Positions 43,787 to 51,967 of a DNA stretch of 64,000 bases are shown here, in pieces (the first letter of the stretch is position 1; every line of letters starts with the position of its first letter). Origin of the DNA: Imperialibacter roseus (lineage in GTDB: Bacteria; Bacteroidota; Bacteroidia; Cytophagales; Cyclobacteriaceae); assembly GCF_032999765.1 (NCBI RefSeq), contig NZ_CP136051.1:3634417-3698416 (forward strand). The letters run 5' to 3'. Both the position numbers and the translations under genes were made by a program. The notes below the pieces were generated by a model. It saw only the letters and a program-made list of their open reading frames with translations. It was not told the DNA's origin and ran no database searches.

Positions 43787-44173
43787 CTATTCCCCCATGA
43801 TCTTTTCCCTGTGCATCACTCCCCACTCCCGCAGTTCACCAATTACTTTTTGCAAAGTCTTACCATGCTCCGTCAAATTGTATTCCACAGAGGGTGGGAA
43901 AGAATCTTTTACAGTGCGCTTTACCAACTGGTTCTCTTCCAGGTCTTTTAACTCCTTTGACAGCATTTTGTCAGTAATGCCAGACACTTCCCTGGCTATT
44001 TCCCTGAACCGCTTCGTATCAAACGTAAGCGCCACAATGATCTGCAGCTTCCACTTTCCGCTAAGCACTTCAAGCGCATCTCGCACTGGTAACAGCAAAC
44101 CCATGCATTTCGCATGACTAATCTCTTCCTTAGGTTTACTTATCAAGTCTACTGTCTTCATGGCTTTGTTCAT
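43787..44173 (-). CDS. HxlR-family transcriptional regulator
   Basis: The protein is 128 residues from the ATG at 44173. The core ALEVLSGKWKLQIIVAL and FREIAREVSGITDKMLSKELK form the HxlR winged helix. A Cys near residue 22 (HAKCMGLLLPV) may be redox sensitive. It is divergent from the DoxX gene, with nested palindromes between. It most likely represses both genes until an electrophile or quinone is present, as known HxlR members do. Confidence 0.9.
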   Translation of the reverse strand: MNKAMKTVDLISKPKEEISHAKCMGLLLPVRDALEVLSGKWKLQIIVALTFDTKRFREIAREVSGITDKMLSKELKDLEENQLVKRTVKDSFPPSVEYNLTEHGKTLQKVIGELREWGVMHREKIMGE

Positions 44174-44175
44174 AA

Positions 44176-44227
44176 CTATACAAAAGGTTAGTGCTATACA
44201 ATAGTATAGTACTATAAATTGTATAGC
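44176..44227. promoter_or_regulatory. Nested operator between HxlR and DoxX genes
   Basis: gctatacaat (44193-44202) and attgtatagc (44218-44227) are perfect inverted arms. Inside them tatagtactata (44205-44216) is a second palindrome on nearly the same centre. A further ctatacaa half-site at 44176-44183 is 18 bp upstream of the first arm. The layout fits dimer binding by the adjacent HxlR protein, and overlaps the start region of its gene. Confidence 0.8.
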
Positions 44228-44282
44228 AAATGTATCTAAGTTTGTATCATAAAACAAATAGTACACATTTAAAACAATCAAA

Positions 44283-44666
44283 ATGAAAAAAGACAAAGTG
44301 ATATACTGGATTGCCACTGGCATTGTAGGTGTGATGATGGTCATGAGTGGCCTGATGTATTTCATGAACCCGGAAGTGGCGGAAGGTTTTACTCATCTGG
44401 GCTTTCCAGGCTACTTCCGCATGGAGTTAGGCGTGGCTAAACTAGTGGGTGCAACTGTGCTGCTGGTTCCACAATTTCCTCAGAGGATGAAAGAATGGGC
44501 CTACGCCGGTTTTGGGATTACCTTCATTTCAGCGGCTATTGCCCACACTGCAAGTGGTGACCCGGGTTCAGTAGTGGCTGGCCCGGTGATATTTTTAGCT
44601 CTTCTAGTGGTATCGAGAATCTATCTCGGCAAAATGGCTGAAACTAAAGTGGCTGTCGCTGCCTAG
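44283..44666 (+). CDS. DoxX-like integral membrane protein
   Basis: The protein is 127 residues with four membrane helices (YWIATGIVGVMMVMSGLMYF, LGVAKLVGATVLLVPQF, WAYAGFGITFISAAIAH, VIFLALLVVSRIYLG). GMMYF/LMYFMNPEV and FPGYFRMELGVAKL are typical of DoxX-like proteins controlled by HxlR regulators. It may take part in quinone or thiol stress. A terminator hairpin follows. Confidence 0.88.
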   Translation: MKKDKVIYWIATGIVGVMMVMSGLMYFMNPEVAEGFTHLGFPGYFRMELGVAKLVGATVLLVPQFPQRMKEWAYAGFGITFISAAIAHTASGDPGSVVAGPVIFLALLVVSRIYLGKMAETKVAVAA

Positions 44667-44684
44667 TTTCTTCTCATGCTAAAA

Positions 44685-44717
44685 AAAGAAGCCCTGGCTG
44701 GAAGGCGGGGCTTCTTT
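44685..44717. terminator. Terminator hairpin after the DoxX gene
   Basis: aaagaagccc (44685-44694) is the reverse complement of gggcttcttt (44708-44717), with an A-run on the left and ttgttc on the right. The remaining 252 bp to the desaturase start hold no gene that I can support. Confidence 0.75.
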
Positions 44718-44969
44718 GTTCATACTAATTGGGTTTGCCAGCTCCATAGTATGTCAATACGATATGGAATAGTATGCAAAATCGCTTTGGGCTTACAGCA
44801 GTGCATCTCCTCTGAAAAGATTCTCGTCACTGAAATATCGGGCATACCTTTTACCTATGGAAATTATTGTGCACAAGCCATTTAAATCCGCAGTTGAAAA
44901 ACTCTAACTGTTAGCCTATATTGTGCCAGGCAATTTTTTAACGCCCGGTGTTTCACTTTTTATGCTACC

Positions 44970-46016
44970 ATGATTTCAACCGCCTTTAAAAAGGAATTGT
45001 ACGAAGCCATTGACCAGTATTTTGAGAAAAATGGCATTTCAAGGTATGCCAATGGTCAAATGAAAGCCAAGCTGGCGATCGCCGGCGTTTGGTGGGTGGG
45101 AAGCTTAGTGCTGCTTTATTCGTTTAGCACCTCGCCTTCCATGTTTGTGCTGCTCTATGGTTTTCATCTGTTCTCGCACTTGTTCATCTTACTGAATATT
45201 GCCCACGATGCCAATCATTTGTCTATTTTTGAAAACGAACGGGTAAGAAAACTTCTTCGCTACACCTTCGACCTCTGTGGCATAAACTCATACATGTGGC
45301 GGCAACTTCACAACCAACAGCACCACAATTTCATCAATATTAAAGGCGAAGATGACGGGCTTGTCGCTCGTGGGCTACTGCGGTACACGCCACATCATGA
45401 GCATAAACTCATCCACAGGTTTCAGCATTTTTACCTGTTTGTGGTCTACAGTTTCTTCTCCCTTGATTACATTTTCATTAAAGATTTCGAATGCTTTTTC
45501 TTCCCTTTCCTCAATGGCCTGAAAGGAAAGAAGCATCCCCGCATCGAATATGTCAAGCTCTTTGTTTTTAAGCTGGCCTATATCGGCTATGTGCTACTGC
45601 TGCCAATCTATTTCATAGGTGTGCCGGCAGGGCTGATCATTGTCTCTTTTGTGGCCTGGCAATTGGTGATTGGTTTGATTGGTGCCACCATCATTCAAGT
45701 AGAACACCCATTGCGGTTGAACGAATTTCCCCTGGACAGAGATGAGTACGACCATTTCATCTATCATGTGTTTGCCACCACCTCCGACCATTCGCTGAAC
45801 AGCACGGTTGGCAATTGGTTTTATGGCGGACTGCACATGCACGTGGCTCATCATTTGGCTCCCCGTGTATGCCACACGCACTACCGTGAGCTTACAAAGC
45901 TGATTCAACCGATAGCAGAAAAACACGGTGTATTTTACAAACAGAATAAAACGATATTTGATGCCATCAGGGAGCACTATGGGCACCTGCAAAACCTTAG
46001 CTTGTCTACAAAATAG
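44970..46016 (+). CDS. Membrane fatty acid desaturase
   Basis: The protein is 348 residues. Three His boxes that hold the di-iron centre are present: AHDANH (residues 79-83), HNQQHH (114-119) and HVAHH near 291-295. Several membrane helices flank them (LLYGFHLFSHLFILLN, IGYVLLLPIYFIGVPAG). It introduces a double bond into an acyl chain, probably lipid- or carrier-bound. It lies 129 bp upstream of the acyl-AMP ligase/reductase gene on the same strand and may be its partner. Confidence 0.93.
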   Translation: MISTAFKKELYEAIDQYFEKNGISRYANGQMKAKLAIAGVWWVGSLVLLYSFSTSPSMFVLLYGFHLFSHLFILLNIAHDANHLSIFENERVRKLLRYTFDLCGINSYMWRQLHNQQHHNFINIKGEDDGLVARGLLRYTPHHEHKLIHRFQHFYLFVVYSFFSLDYIFIKDFECFFFPFLNGLKGKKHPRIEYVKLFVFKLAYIGYVLLLPIYFIGVPAGLIIVSFVAWQLVIGLIGATIIQVEHPLRLNEFPLDRDEYDHFIYHVFATTSDHSLNSTVGNWFYGGLHMHVAHHLAPRVCHTHYRELTKLIQPIAEKHGVFYKQNKTIFDAIREHYGHLQNLSLSTK

Positions 46017-46145
46017 CAAAGTTTGAGGCGAGACATCATCCATCTTTTTTTCGACCGGAAGCTCATTATTAAGCCAATTTTTTATATTCATACCCAACAA
46101 CCTATTTCTATCTAACATATAATCATCCCAAAAACCGCTTGATCT

Positions 46146-49100
46146 ATGCCTACCCTTTCCGATAAGTTGAACCATTGGGTCCAGAAAACGCCCGATAAAC
46201 TGCTTTTTGAGTTTCTGGATATCAATGGAAAATCAGTTGAAAAATACACCTACGAAGAGTTTGAAAAAGCCGTAAGAATTGTGGCATCCAATCTTGCCGA
46301 GAATTACAAATTCAAAAAAGACGACAGGATATTGATTACCTATCCTGCTGGCATTGAAATGATTGTCTCGTTTGTTGCGTGCGTTCGCCTGGGATTGGTT
46401 CCCGTACCTACCTACCCTCCTACTTCATCGGGTTTCCAGTCTGCCTACTACAAAATGGAGCACATCGCCAAAGATTGTGGCGCCGTGGCAGTCCTCACCA
46501 ATGGAGAATACTATTGGTCGCTCAAGTTGAACATGGATCGAAACAACATTGTGGAGAAAACCATGCTGACCAAGCTGCCCTGGATCAACACCTCTGAATT
46601 TACACACGAAACCAGTGCGACCAACTACGAACGGGAGTCGTCATTTCTCTTTCTTCAGTACACCTCCGGCTCCACCACCGATCCAAAAGGTGTGATGATT
46701 TCGCACGAAAACCTTGAGAACAACGCCGAGAACGTATTGTCGGAGCCCCCGGTAACTGTTACCTGGCTGCCACAATACCACGACATGGGGCTGATTGGCT
46801 ATCACCTGTTCATCATCATGAAAGGGGGCACCTCTATAGGGTTCTCAACGCTTGATTTCATCAGAAAGCCGGTGCTCTGGCTCGAAACCATTTCAAAATA
46901 CAAGGCTACACACTCATCTGCACCCAACTTTGCCTACGACTACCTGCTTCAGCCGGGCAGAGTGTCGGATGAAGTATTCGCCTCGCTGGACCTAAGCTCA
47001 CTGACAAACCTGATGACGGCAGCAGAACCAGTCAGAGCAGGCACTTTCTATAAGTTTCTTGAAAAATTCAGCGCATGTGGGCTTAAGGAAACGGCACTTG
47101 GCGCAGCCTATGGCCTGGCCGAAAACACACTGGCAGTTTCGCAGTGGGGTGGCAAGTCAGTGTCGGTACTCACCAACTCACTCATTAATCATGAGCTGAA
47201 ATTCGAGAACGGACAGGCAGGTGAGGTCACGCAAATCATGAGTTGCGGCAAGCCCCTCAGAGATCAGATTGTGAGGATAGTAGATCCAAATTCACATATT
47301 GACCTTGGCGAAAACAAGGTGGGCGAAGTGTGGCTGGCAGGCCCCAGCAAGGGGCTTGGATACTGGGGAAAACCTGAACTGAACAAAGAATGCTTTGAGG
47401 CAAAAATTGCAGGTGAGAGCGGCAGCGCTACGCACACTTTTTTGCGAACCGGCGACCTGGGCTTTTTGCATGAGCAGGAGCTATACATCTGTGGCAGAGC
47501 CAAGGACATGATCATTATCCGAGGAGCCAATTACTACCCGCAGGACATTGAGCAAATCGTTGAAGAATCGAGCAGCAATATTAGAGAGGGTTATGTGGCG
47601 GCATTTGCCAACGAAGAAAACGGTGAGGAAAAGCTCGTGATTGTGGCTGGGCTTAAGCGCAAAAACGAAATTCCCGACCACAAGAAAATTGCCGACCAGA
47701 TTCGTGAAAGGTTAAACATTATCCCTTCGCAAATTACCTTTACCAATACCAAAAGCATTCCGAAGACCACCTCAGGCAAAATCATGCGCCAGAAGACCAA
47801 GCAGCTTTGGGCCAATGGTGAGCTGGAGGTAATTGAAAACCATAGCCTGGTAGAGCAAAACACAGATGCTCCAAGAGCCCGGTTGACGAACACACAATTT
47901 GACGAGATTTTGAAAAAGTATGGGTTCACCGGCACCGAAACCTACTCTTTGGTGCATGTGCTCGACTCTCTCGATCTGGTGGTGCTCATTCACGACGTGA
48001 AGGAGCTTATTAAAGACAGTGGAGCGGCTCAGCTGGCCTCAGAAATCGATGCCCGCCTGCTGCAGGAGATAAGCGTGTCTGAATTTTTCGATTTGATGGA
48101 ACAATTCAGCACGTCATCCATTCTTGCTATCAACCGCCTCAAGAAGACCATTCTCAAGCTTCAGAAAGAGCACAATGCCTTTGAACAAAAGCGAATGCTG
48201 CAGGACACCAAGCTGTCGTTTAAGCCAAAAACCCCTCAGTACGATCCTGCCCACCTGAAAAGTGGTAAGATTCTGCTAACAGGTGGAACAGGCTTCCTGG
48301 GGCCCTTTATTCTGAAAAGCTTGCTACAGCAAACCACCGACACCATATACGTGCTTGTACGAGCCGATGACGAAAAGAAAGGACTAGCCAGACTGAAAGA
48401 GGCCTTCGATCTTTCCAATGTTCCGGAATGCGAATACCTGGCGGAGTTCGAGAAAAGGGTGGTGGCCGTATGCGGCGACCTGGGCAAACCTCAGCTGGGG
48501 CTGGATAAGAAAACCTGGGACTATCTGGCGACCAACACGCATACCATTTACAACAATGGTGCCCTCGTGAACTACCTGTTCAACTATGACAAAATGTGGG
48601 ACACCAACGTGTATGGCACCAACGAAATAATCAAGCTGGCGCTGGATGGCAACCCCAAAATCCTCAATCACGTGTCCACCACCTTCATTTTTGGCTGGGC
48701 TGTAAAAGACACACTTTTTGAAACTGATACCTGCAATTCGCTGGACCTGCTCGACTTTGGGTATAGCCAGACCAAGTGGGTGTCGGAGCAAATCGTGTTC
48801 GACGCCATGAAGCAGGGGCTACAGGCAAGGGTGTTCAGGCCTGCGCTCATCACCCCTTCGGTGTATGGCGGTGGAAACAACTTCGACATTTCCATCCGGC
48901 TAATTGCCTTCATGATCAACCACGGCATCACGGTCAATTCGTTCAACCAGGTTAGCTTTACCCCGGTGGACATCGTGGCCAACAACGTCGTAGCCATCTC
49001 CGGCCTCCCCGATTCGGTCAACAAAACCTTCCATGTGACACGTGATGAGTACGCACGCATGAAAGACATTACCGACATCATCACCAAGCTGACAGGCAGG

Positions 49101-49394
49101 GAGTTCAAAGGGTTTGAGCTGCCAAAGTTTGTGCCTGAAATTGTGGGCAAATGCGGAAAGGAAGACCTGCTGTTTCCGCTGCTCGACTTCCTGGTGAGGT
49201 CTGTCAATAATATCTCTTCCATGGAGTTCAAGCGTTATAGCAACGAGTCTTATTGTGAAGCCAAAGTCAGATCGCCTCACGGAGTACTCGACCCTACACT
49301 TGAAGAAACGGTAAGAGGCATGTTGACATTTATGATCAGCAAGGAAATTATAGATGTGGAATTGTTAGAAAAGGACGTGAAAATAGCTTCCTGA
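46146..49394 (+). CDS. Fatty acyl-AMP ligase, acyl carrier and thioester reductase fusion protein
   Basis: The protein is 1082 residues. Residues 1 to about 570 are a fatty acyl-AMP ligase (FAAL): YTSGSTTDPKGVMISH is the ATP loop, AAYGLAENTLAVS the A5-like motif and GRAKDMIIIRGANYYPQDIE the FAAL-type C-terminal hinge. Residues about 575-655 form a carrier domain with the phosphopantetheine serine in HVLDSLDLVVLIHD (Ser near 608). Residues about 705-1060 form a thioester reductase of the extended SDR type: ILLTGGTGFLGPFILKSL binds NADPH, STTFIFGW holds the catalytic Ser/Thr region and YSQTK the Tyr-Lys pair (about 873-877). The logic is activate, load and reductively release a fatty acid as aldehyde or alcohol. 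The desaturase gene upstream suggests an unsaturated product. A clear terminator follows. Confidence 0.93.
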   Translation: MPTLSDKLNHWVQKTPDKLLFEFLDINGKSVEKYTYEEFEKAVRIVASNLAENYKFKKDDRILITYPAGIEMIVSFVACVRLGLVPVPTYPPTSSGFQSAYYKMEHIAKDCGAVAVLTNGEYYWSLKLNMDRNNIVEKTMLTKLPWINTSEFTHETSATNYERESSFLFLQYTSGSTTDPKGVMISHENLENNAENVLSEPPVTVTWLPQYHDMGLIGYHLFIIMKGGTSIGFSTLDFIRKPVLWLETISKYKATHSSAPNFAYDYLLQPGRVSDEVFASLDLSSLTNLMTAAEPVRAGTFYKFLEKFSACGLKETALGAAYGLAENTLAVSQWGGKSVSVLTNSLINHELKFENGQAGEVTQIMSCGKPLRDQIVRIVDPNSHIDLGENKVGEVWLAGPSKGLGYWGKPELNKECFEAKIAGESGSATHTFLRTGDLGFLHEQELYICGRAKDMIIIRGANYYPQDIEQIVEESSSNIREGYVAAFANEENGEEKLVIVAGLKRKNEIPDHKKIADQIRERLNIIPSQITFTNTKSIPKTTSGKIMRQKTKQLWANGELEVIENHSLVEQNTDAPRARLTNTQFDEILKKYGFTGTETYSLVHVLDSLDLVVLIHDVKELIKDSGAAQLASEIDARLLQEISVSEFFDLMEQFSTSSILAINRLKKTILKLQKEHNAFEQKRMLQDTKLSFKPKTPQYDPAHLKSGKILLTGGTGFLGPFILKSLLQQTTDTIYVLVRADDEKKGLARLKEAFDLSNVPECEYLAEFEKRVVAVCGDLGKPQLGLDKKTWDYLATNTHTIYNNGALVNYLFNYDKMWDTNVYGTNEIIKLALDGNPKILNHVSTTFIFGWAVKDTLFETDTCNSLDLLDFGYSQTKWVSEQIVFDAMKQGLQARVFRPALITPSVYGGGNNFDISIRLIAFMINHGITVNSFNQVSFTPVDIVANNVVAISGLPDSVNKTFHVTRDEYARMKDITDIITKLTGREFKGFELPKFVPEIVGKCGKEDLLFPLLDFLVRSVNNISSMEFKRYSNESYCEAKVRSPHGVLDPTLEETVRGMLTFMISKEIIDVELLEKDVKIAS

Positions 49395-49434
49395 TACCCG
49401 GCAAAACAAATTTAACCATACAATCTATTTTTGA

Positions 49435-49466
49435 GATGCCCGGCTCTTCTTAGCCGGGCATCTTAT
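49435..49466 (+). terminator. Intrinsic terminator after the FAAL/reductase gene
   Basis: gatgcccggct (49435-49445) and agccgggcatc (49452-49462) form a perfect 11-bp stem with a 6-nt loop followed by ttattttc. It lies 41 bp past the stop at 49394. Confidence 0.9.
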
Positions 49467-49629
49467 TTTCTTTTTGTCCATCTTCTCACAACAATGAGCC
49501 CTATTACAGGCAGCTAATCAGCTATGACAAGAGCATTTTTAGCAGGCCTTGAGGTGTTCGGCGAAAAAGCACAAAACCCGGCAAGTGCAGAAGTTGGCTT
49601 TTTAGTGGCTGTGAAGTAACCCGACGAAA

Positions 49630-49998
49630 ATGCGAGAAATTGACAACTACTACCTGAACAAGGAAGAGCCCAACAAGAGCTGTCTGCTGGCACTGCGCAG
49701 TATCATCCTTGCTCGGGACACCAACGTAACTGAAACGCAGAAGTGGGGCATGCCCTGCTTCTGTTTCAGGAAAAAGATGTTTTGCTACCTGTGGACAGAT
49801 AAAAAAACGGAAGAGCCCTATATCCTCTTTGTTGAGGGAAAGCACCTCGACCATCCAGAATTAGAAGCCGGAGAGCGCTCCCGTATGAAGACATTCAGAG
49901 TGAACCCCAACGAAGACCTGCCAGTGGAAACTATCGAAGAGTTACTGAACAGCGCATTGGATCTTTATAGAAACGGGACAATAAAGACTAAAGGGTAA
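49630..49998 (+). CDS. DUF1801 protein
   Basis: The protein is 122 residues. EETNCSSALR-type start (EPNKSCLLALRSIILARD), TETQKWGMPCFCFRKKMFCYLW and PYILFVEGKHLDHPEL match the DUF1801 family, as in the gene at 33288. It is soluble, of unknown function. It is a single gene 235 bp after the FAAL gene and separated from it by the terminator. Confidence 0.85.
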   Translation: MREIDNYYLNKEEPNKSCLLALRSIILARDTNVTETQKWGMPCFCFRKKMFCYLWTDKKTEEPYILFVEGKHLDHPELEAGERSRMKTFRVNPNEDLPVETIEELLNSALDLYRNGTIKTKG

Positions 49999-50163
49999 GC
50001 TTAATGTCCAGTCAAATGTAGCAGCTTCAGCTTGGATTGTTCGCCACAATGTATAAATTTTAAACCGGTGTGGCTAAGTGCTAGCGAGAGCCGAGATGCA
50101 TAAAACTCCCGCATTCATTTAACCGAGCGGTCTATCCAATTGAAGCCCCAGATTGTTTACCAA

Positions 50164-50355
50164 TTATTCCATAATAAAAACCTGTTCAATTTTCAGATTA
50201 AATACCTTCGAAATATCGTACGCCAACTTAAGAGACGGATTGTATTTTCCCTTTTCAAGAAAGACGATGGTCTCCCTCCGCACGCCAACCTTTTGAGCAA
50301 GATCAACCTGAGTAAGATTATCTCTGGCACGAAGTTCTTTAATCTTGGTTGTCAT
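50164..50355 (-). CDS. Small XRE-family helix-turn-helix regulator
   Basis: The protein is 63 residues, entirely a single [42 protein letters not shown]. This is the YozG-like class of minimal XRE regulators. Its start overlaps the end of the membrane protein gene by 17 bp, so the pair is one operon. It probably represses its own operon through the repeats upstream of the membrane gene. Confidence 0.92.
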   Translation of the reverse strand: MTTKIKELRARDNLTQVDLAQKVGVRRETIVFLEKGKYNPSLKLAYDISKVFNLKIEQVFIME

Positions 50356-50764
50356 CTACCCCAACTTTTGAAAGATACAAGCGACTAAAAAGGAAAATGA
50401 GAGTCATGCCGACCATGCCGATAGCAATGACAAATTTGGCTTTGTTTACAGAATCAACGGGGAACAAATCCAACGCAAACAGAACAAAAAGCCACATAAA
50501 AATTGAAATTCGAAAAGCAGTAGCAGCGGCTTTTTGAGTAATCGTTTTTGAAAGCTCGTCCTCAGGGGTCAGCCCTAATTTTGCATCCTTGAGTGCCTGA
50601 ATACCCGAATAGATAACAAATCCGACTATTAGTAGCATGACTCCAATAATGCCATAGCCGAATTCATTAAGTGGTTTTGTTGTTTTAAATATCCAAAAGC
50701 CCATTAAACTCAGAATAATGGCTGCCACCGAAAACTTTGTTATGGCCAAGTTTTTTGCTTTCAT
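50339..50764 (-). CDS. Small integral membrane protein cotranscribed with XRE regulator
   Basis: The protein is 141 residues from the ATG at 50764. Four hydrophobic helices occur ([72 protein letters not shown]). Such proteins often accompany minimal XRE regulators (DUF2178-like pairs). The function is unknown. It is the first gene of the two-gene minus-strand operon. Confidence 0.78.
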   Translation of the reverse strand: MKAKNLAITKFSVAAIILSLMGFWIFKTTKPLNEFGYGIIGVMLLIVGFVIYSGIQALKDAKLGLTPEDELSKTITQKAAATAFRISIFMWLFVLFALDLFPVDSVNKAKFVIAIGMVGMTLIFLFSRLYLSKVGVDDNQD

Positions 50765-50776
50765 AATAATGTTATT

Positions 50777-50805
50777 TATTTCTAACAATGTTAAGTATTT
50801 CTAAC
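50777..50805 (-). promoter_or_regulatory. Direct-repeat site upstream of the membrane/XRE operon
   Basis: On the minus strand gttagaaata occurs twice (plus-strand tatttctaac at 50777-50786 and 50796-50805), 19 bp apart, just upstream of the start at 50764. The spacing of about two helical turns suits two dimers of a small XRE repressor on one face. Confidence 0.55.
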
Positions 50806-50961
50806 TCAACATCCAAGCCGTTAAATGAAAAAGCATATAGCCAATGCTATCAGAGTCCCTCACAGGCGCAAACGTCTGCAAATGCCCGTGTAGTCATTAA
50901 CAAACACCTCCTTCGCAAGCCTGATCTTTTGAACTTTGCTCCGTTTTAGCTATCTTTAGTT

Positions 50962-51075
50962 ATGATCAAACGATTCTTCAGAGGCTATCTCATGATTCTG
51001 AAAGGCGAGTTGCTCGCCTGGGCAATTCTGCTTTTTATTGGATTGGTGCTGCAAATTGCCGTGAGCATTTTCTAA
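50962..51075 (+). CDS. 37-residue single-pass membrane protein
   Basis: An ATG at 50962 opens MIKRFFRGYLMILKGELL then AWAILLFIGLVLQIAVSIF to a TAA. The basic start and one hydrophobic helix of about 19 residues look like a genuine small membrane protein. A TATCTTTA -7-like box lies about 10 bp upstream. No known family was recognised. Confidence 0.5.
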   Translation: MIKRFFRGYLMILKGELLAWAILLFIGLVLQIAVSIF

Positions 51076-51084
51076 ACCCCTCCC

Positions 51085-51214
51085 CAATGTCGTTTAGTTA
51101 AGAGGTTCCGTCGCACAACTCCATTTTTACCCCTGCCCCTAAAGGGCGATACAATGACCATTAATAGGCCCCTTTAGGCCTTAGGGGTAAAGTGCTCTTA
51201 ACTAAACGACATTG
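51085..51214. mobile_element. Palindromic MITE-like element with 20-bp inverted ends
   Basis: The left end caatgtcgtttagttaagag (51085-51104) and the right end ctcttaactaaacgacattg (51195-51214) are exact reverse complements over 20 bp. A second pair, tttacccct (51126-51134) and aggggtaaa (51183-51191), is nested inside. The 130-bp element has no coding sequence, so it is likely non-autonomous. It lies between the small membrane gene and the TetR gene; no clear target-site duplication was resolved. Confidence 0.8.
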
Positions 51215-51284
51215 AATTACCTCTCCTAACGTCTTGCCATTTTCTTCTTTACTTCCGCAACCAAAACAGTTCCGGTACGTTAGT

Positions 51285-51310
51285 GACCATATAGTCGCTA
51301 CTATATGGTC
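51285..51310. promoter_or_regulatory. TetR operator overlapping its own start codon
   Basis: gaccatatagt (51285-51295) and actatatggtc (51300-51310) are perfect 11-bp inverted arms around cgct. The ATG of the TetR gene (51305) lies inside the right arm. The dyad is expected to be the binding site of the TetR protein and would also form a stem in mRNA that could mask the start codon. Confidence 0.75.
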
Positions 51311-51967
51311 GCTTTAAAAACATTCAATAACTTACCACAGGAAAGGCAGCAGGAAATCATCGGGGTTTGTCTCGAAGAATTTGCCTTCAACGATTACCAG
51401 TCTGCCTCGCTTTCCACCATCATCAAAAAACTGAACCTGGCCAAAGGCAGCTTTTACCGCTACTTTGAAAGCAAGCAGTCTCTCTACTTCTATCTGCTTG
51501 ACTACGCCGTTCAGCAAAGGCTGGCAAACGACAAGGGGTTTATTAAGCAACCGCCCGAAGACTTTTTCGACTTGATTATTCTGCACTTCCGGGCCAAGGT
51601 TCACTTCGACAAAACGCAAGGGGTGGTCAGCGCCTTCCTCTACAATGTGCTGCGGGAGAAAAACACCGAGGAGTTGGGCAATATTCAGGCTATCAGGAAG
51701 CAGAAAGCCCTGGATATTATGTATCAGCTGGTGGATCAGTATGTAGAAAACGGGCAGCTGCGAAACGACATTGATCGCAAAATACTGGCCTGGCACGTGC
51801 TTCAGACGCAGCTTTCGATTTTTGAGTTCATGGAGTTGCACTACCAGCAGGACTTCCGTCAAAACATCCAAAACAACAAACAGCTCTACAACCTGCCCGA
51901 AGAGGAGCTGGTCGCTATTGCACGGCAGTTTGTGGAGATCCAAAAAAACGGTTTTAAGAACAAATGA
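51305..51967 (+). CDS. TetR/AcrR-family transcriptional regulator
   Basis: The protein is 220 residues. FNNLPQERQQEIIGVCLEEF followed by SLSTIIKKLNLAKGSFYRYFESKQSLYFYLL is the TetR DNA-binding domain. The rest is a helical ligand-binding domain with no recognised pocket. It overlaps the ABC ATPase gene by 4 bp, so it controls and is cotranscribed with the exporter. The operator upstream overlaps the start codon. Confidence 0.93.
   Translation: MVALKTFNNLPQERQQEIIGVCLEEFAFNDYQSASLSTIIKKLNLAKGSFYRYFESKQSLYFYLLDYAVQQRLANDKGFIKQPPEDFFDLIILHFRAKVHFDKTQGVVSAFLYNVLREKNTEELGNIQAIRKQKALDIMYQLVDQYVENGQLRNDIDRKILAWHVLQTQLSIFEFMELHYQQDFRQNIQNNKQLYNLPEEELVAIARQFVEIQKNGFKNK

Noticed and set aside
44676-44885. 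69-codon frame after the DoxX gene
   Set aside because: It begins inside the terminator hairpin and shows no coherent protein features.
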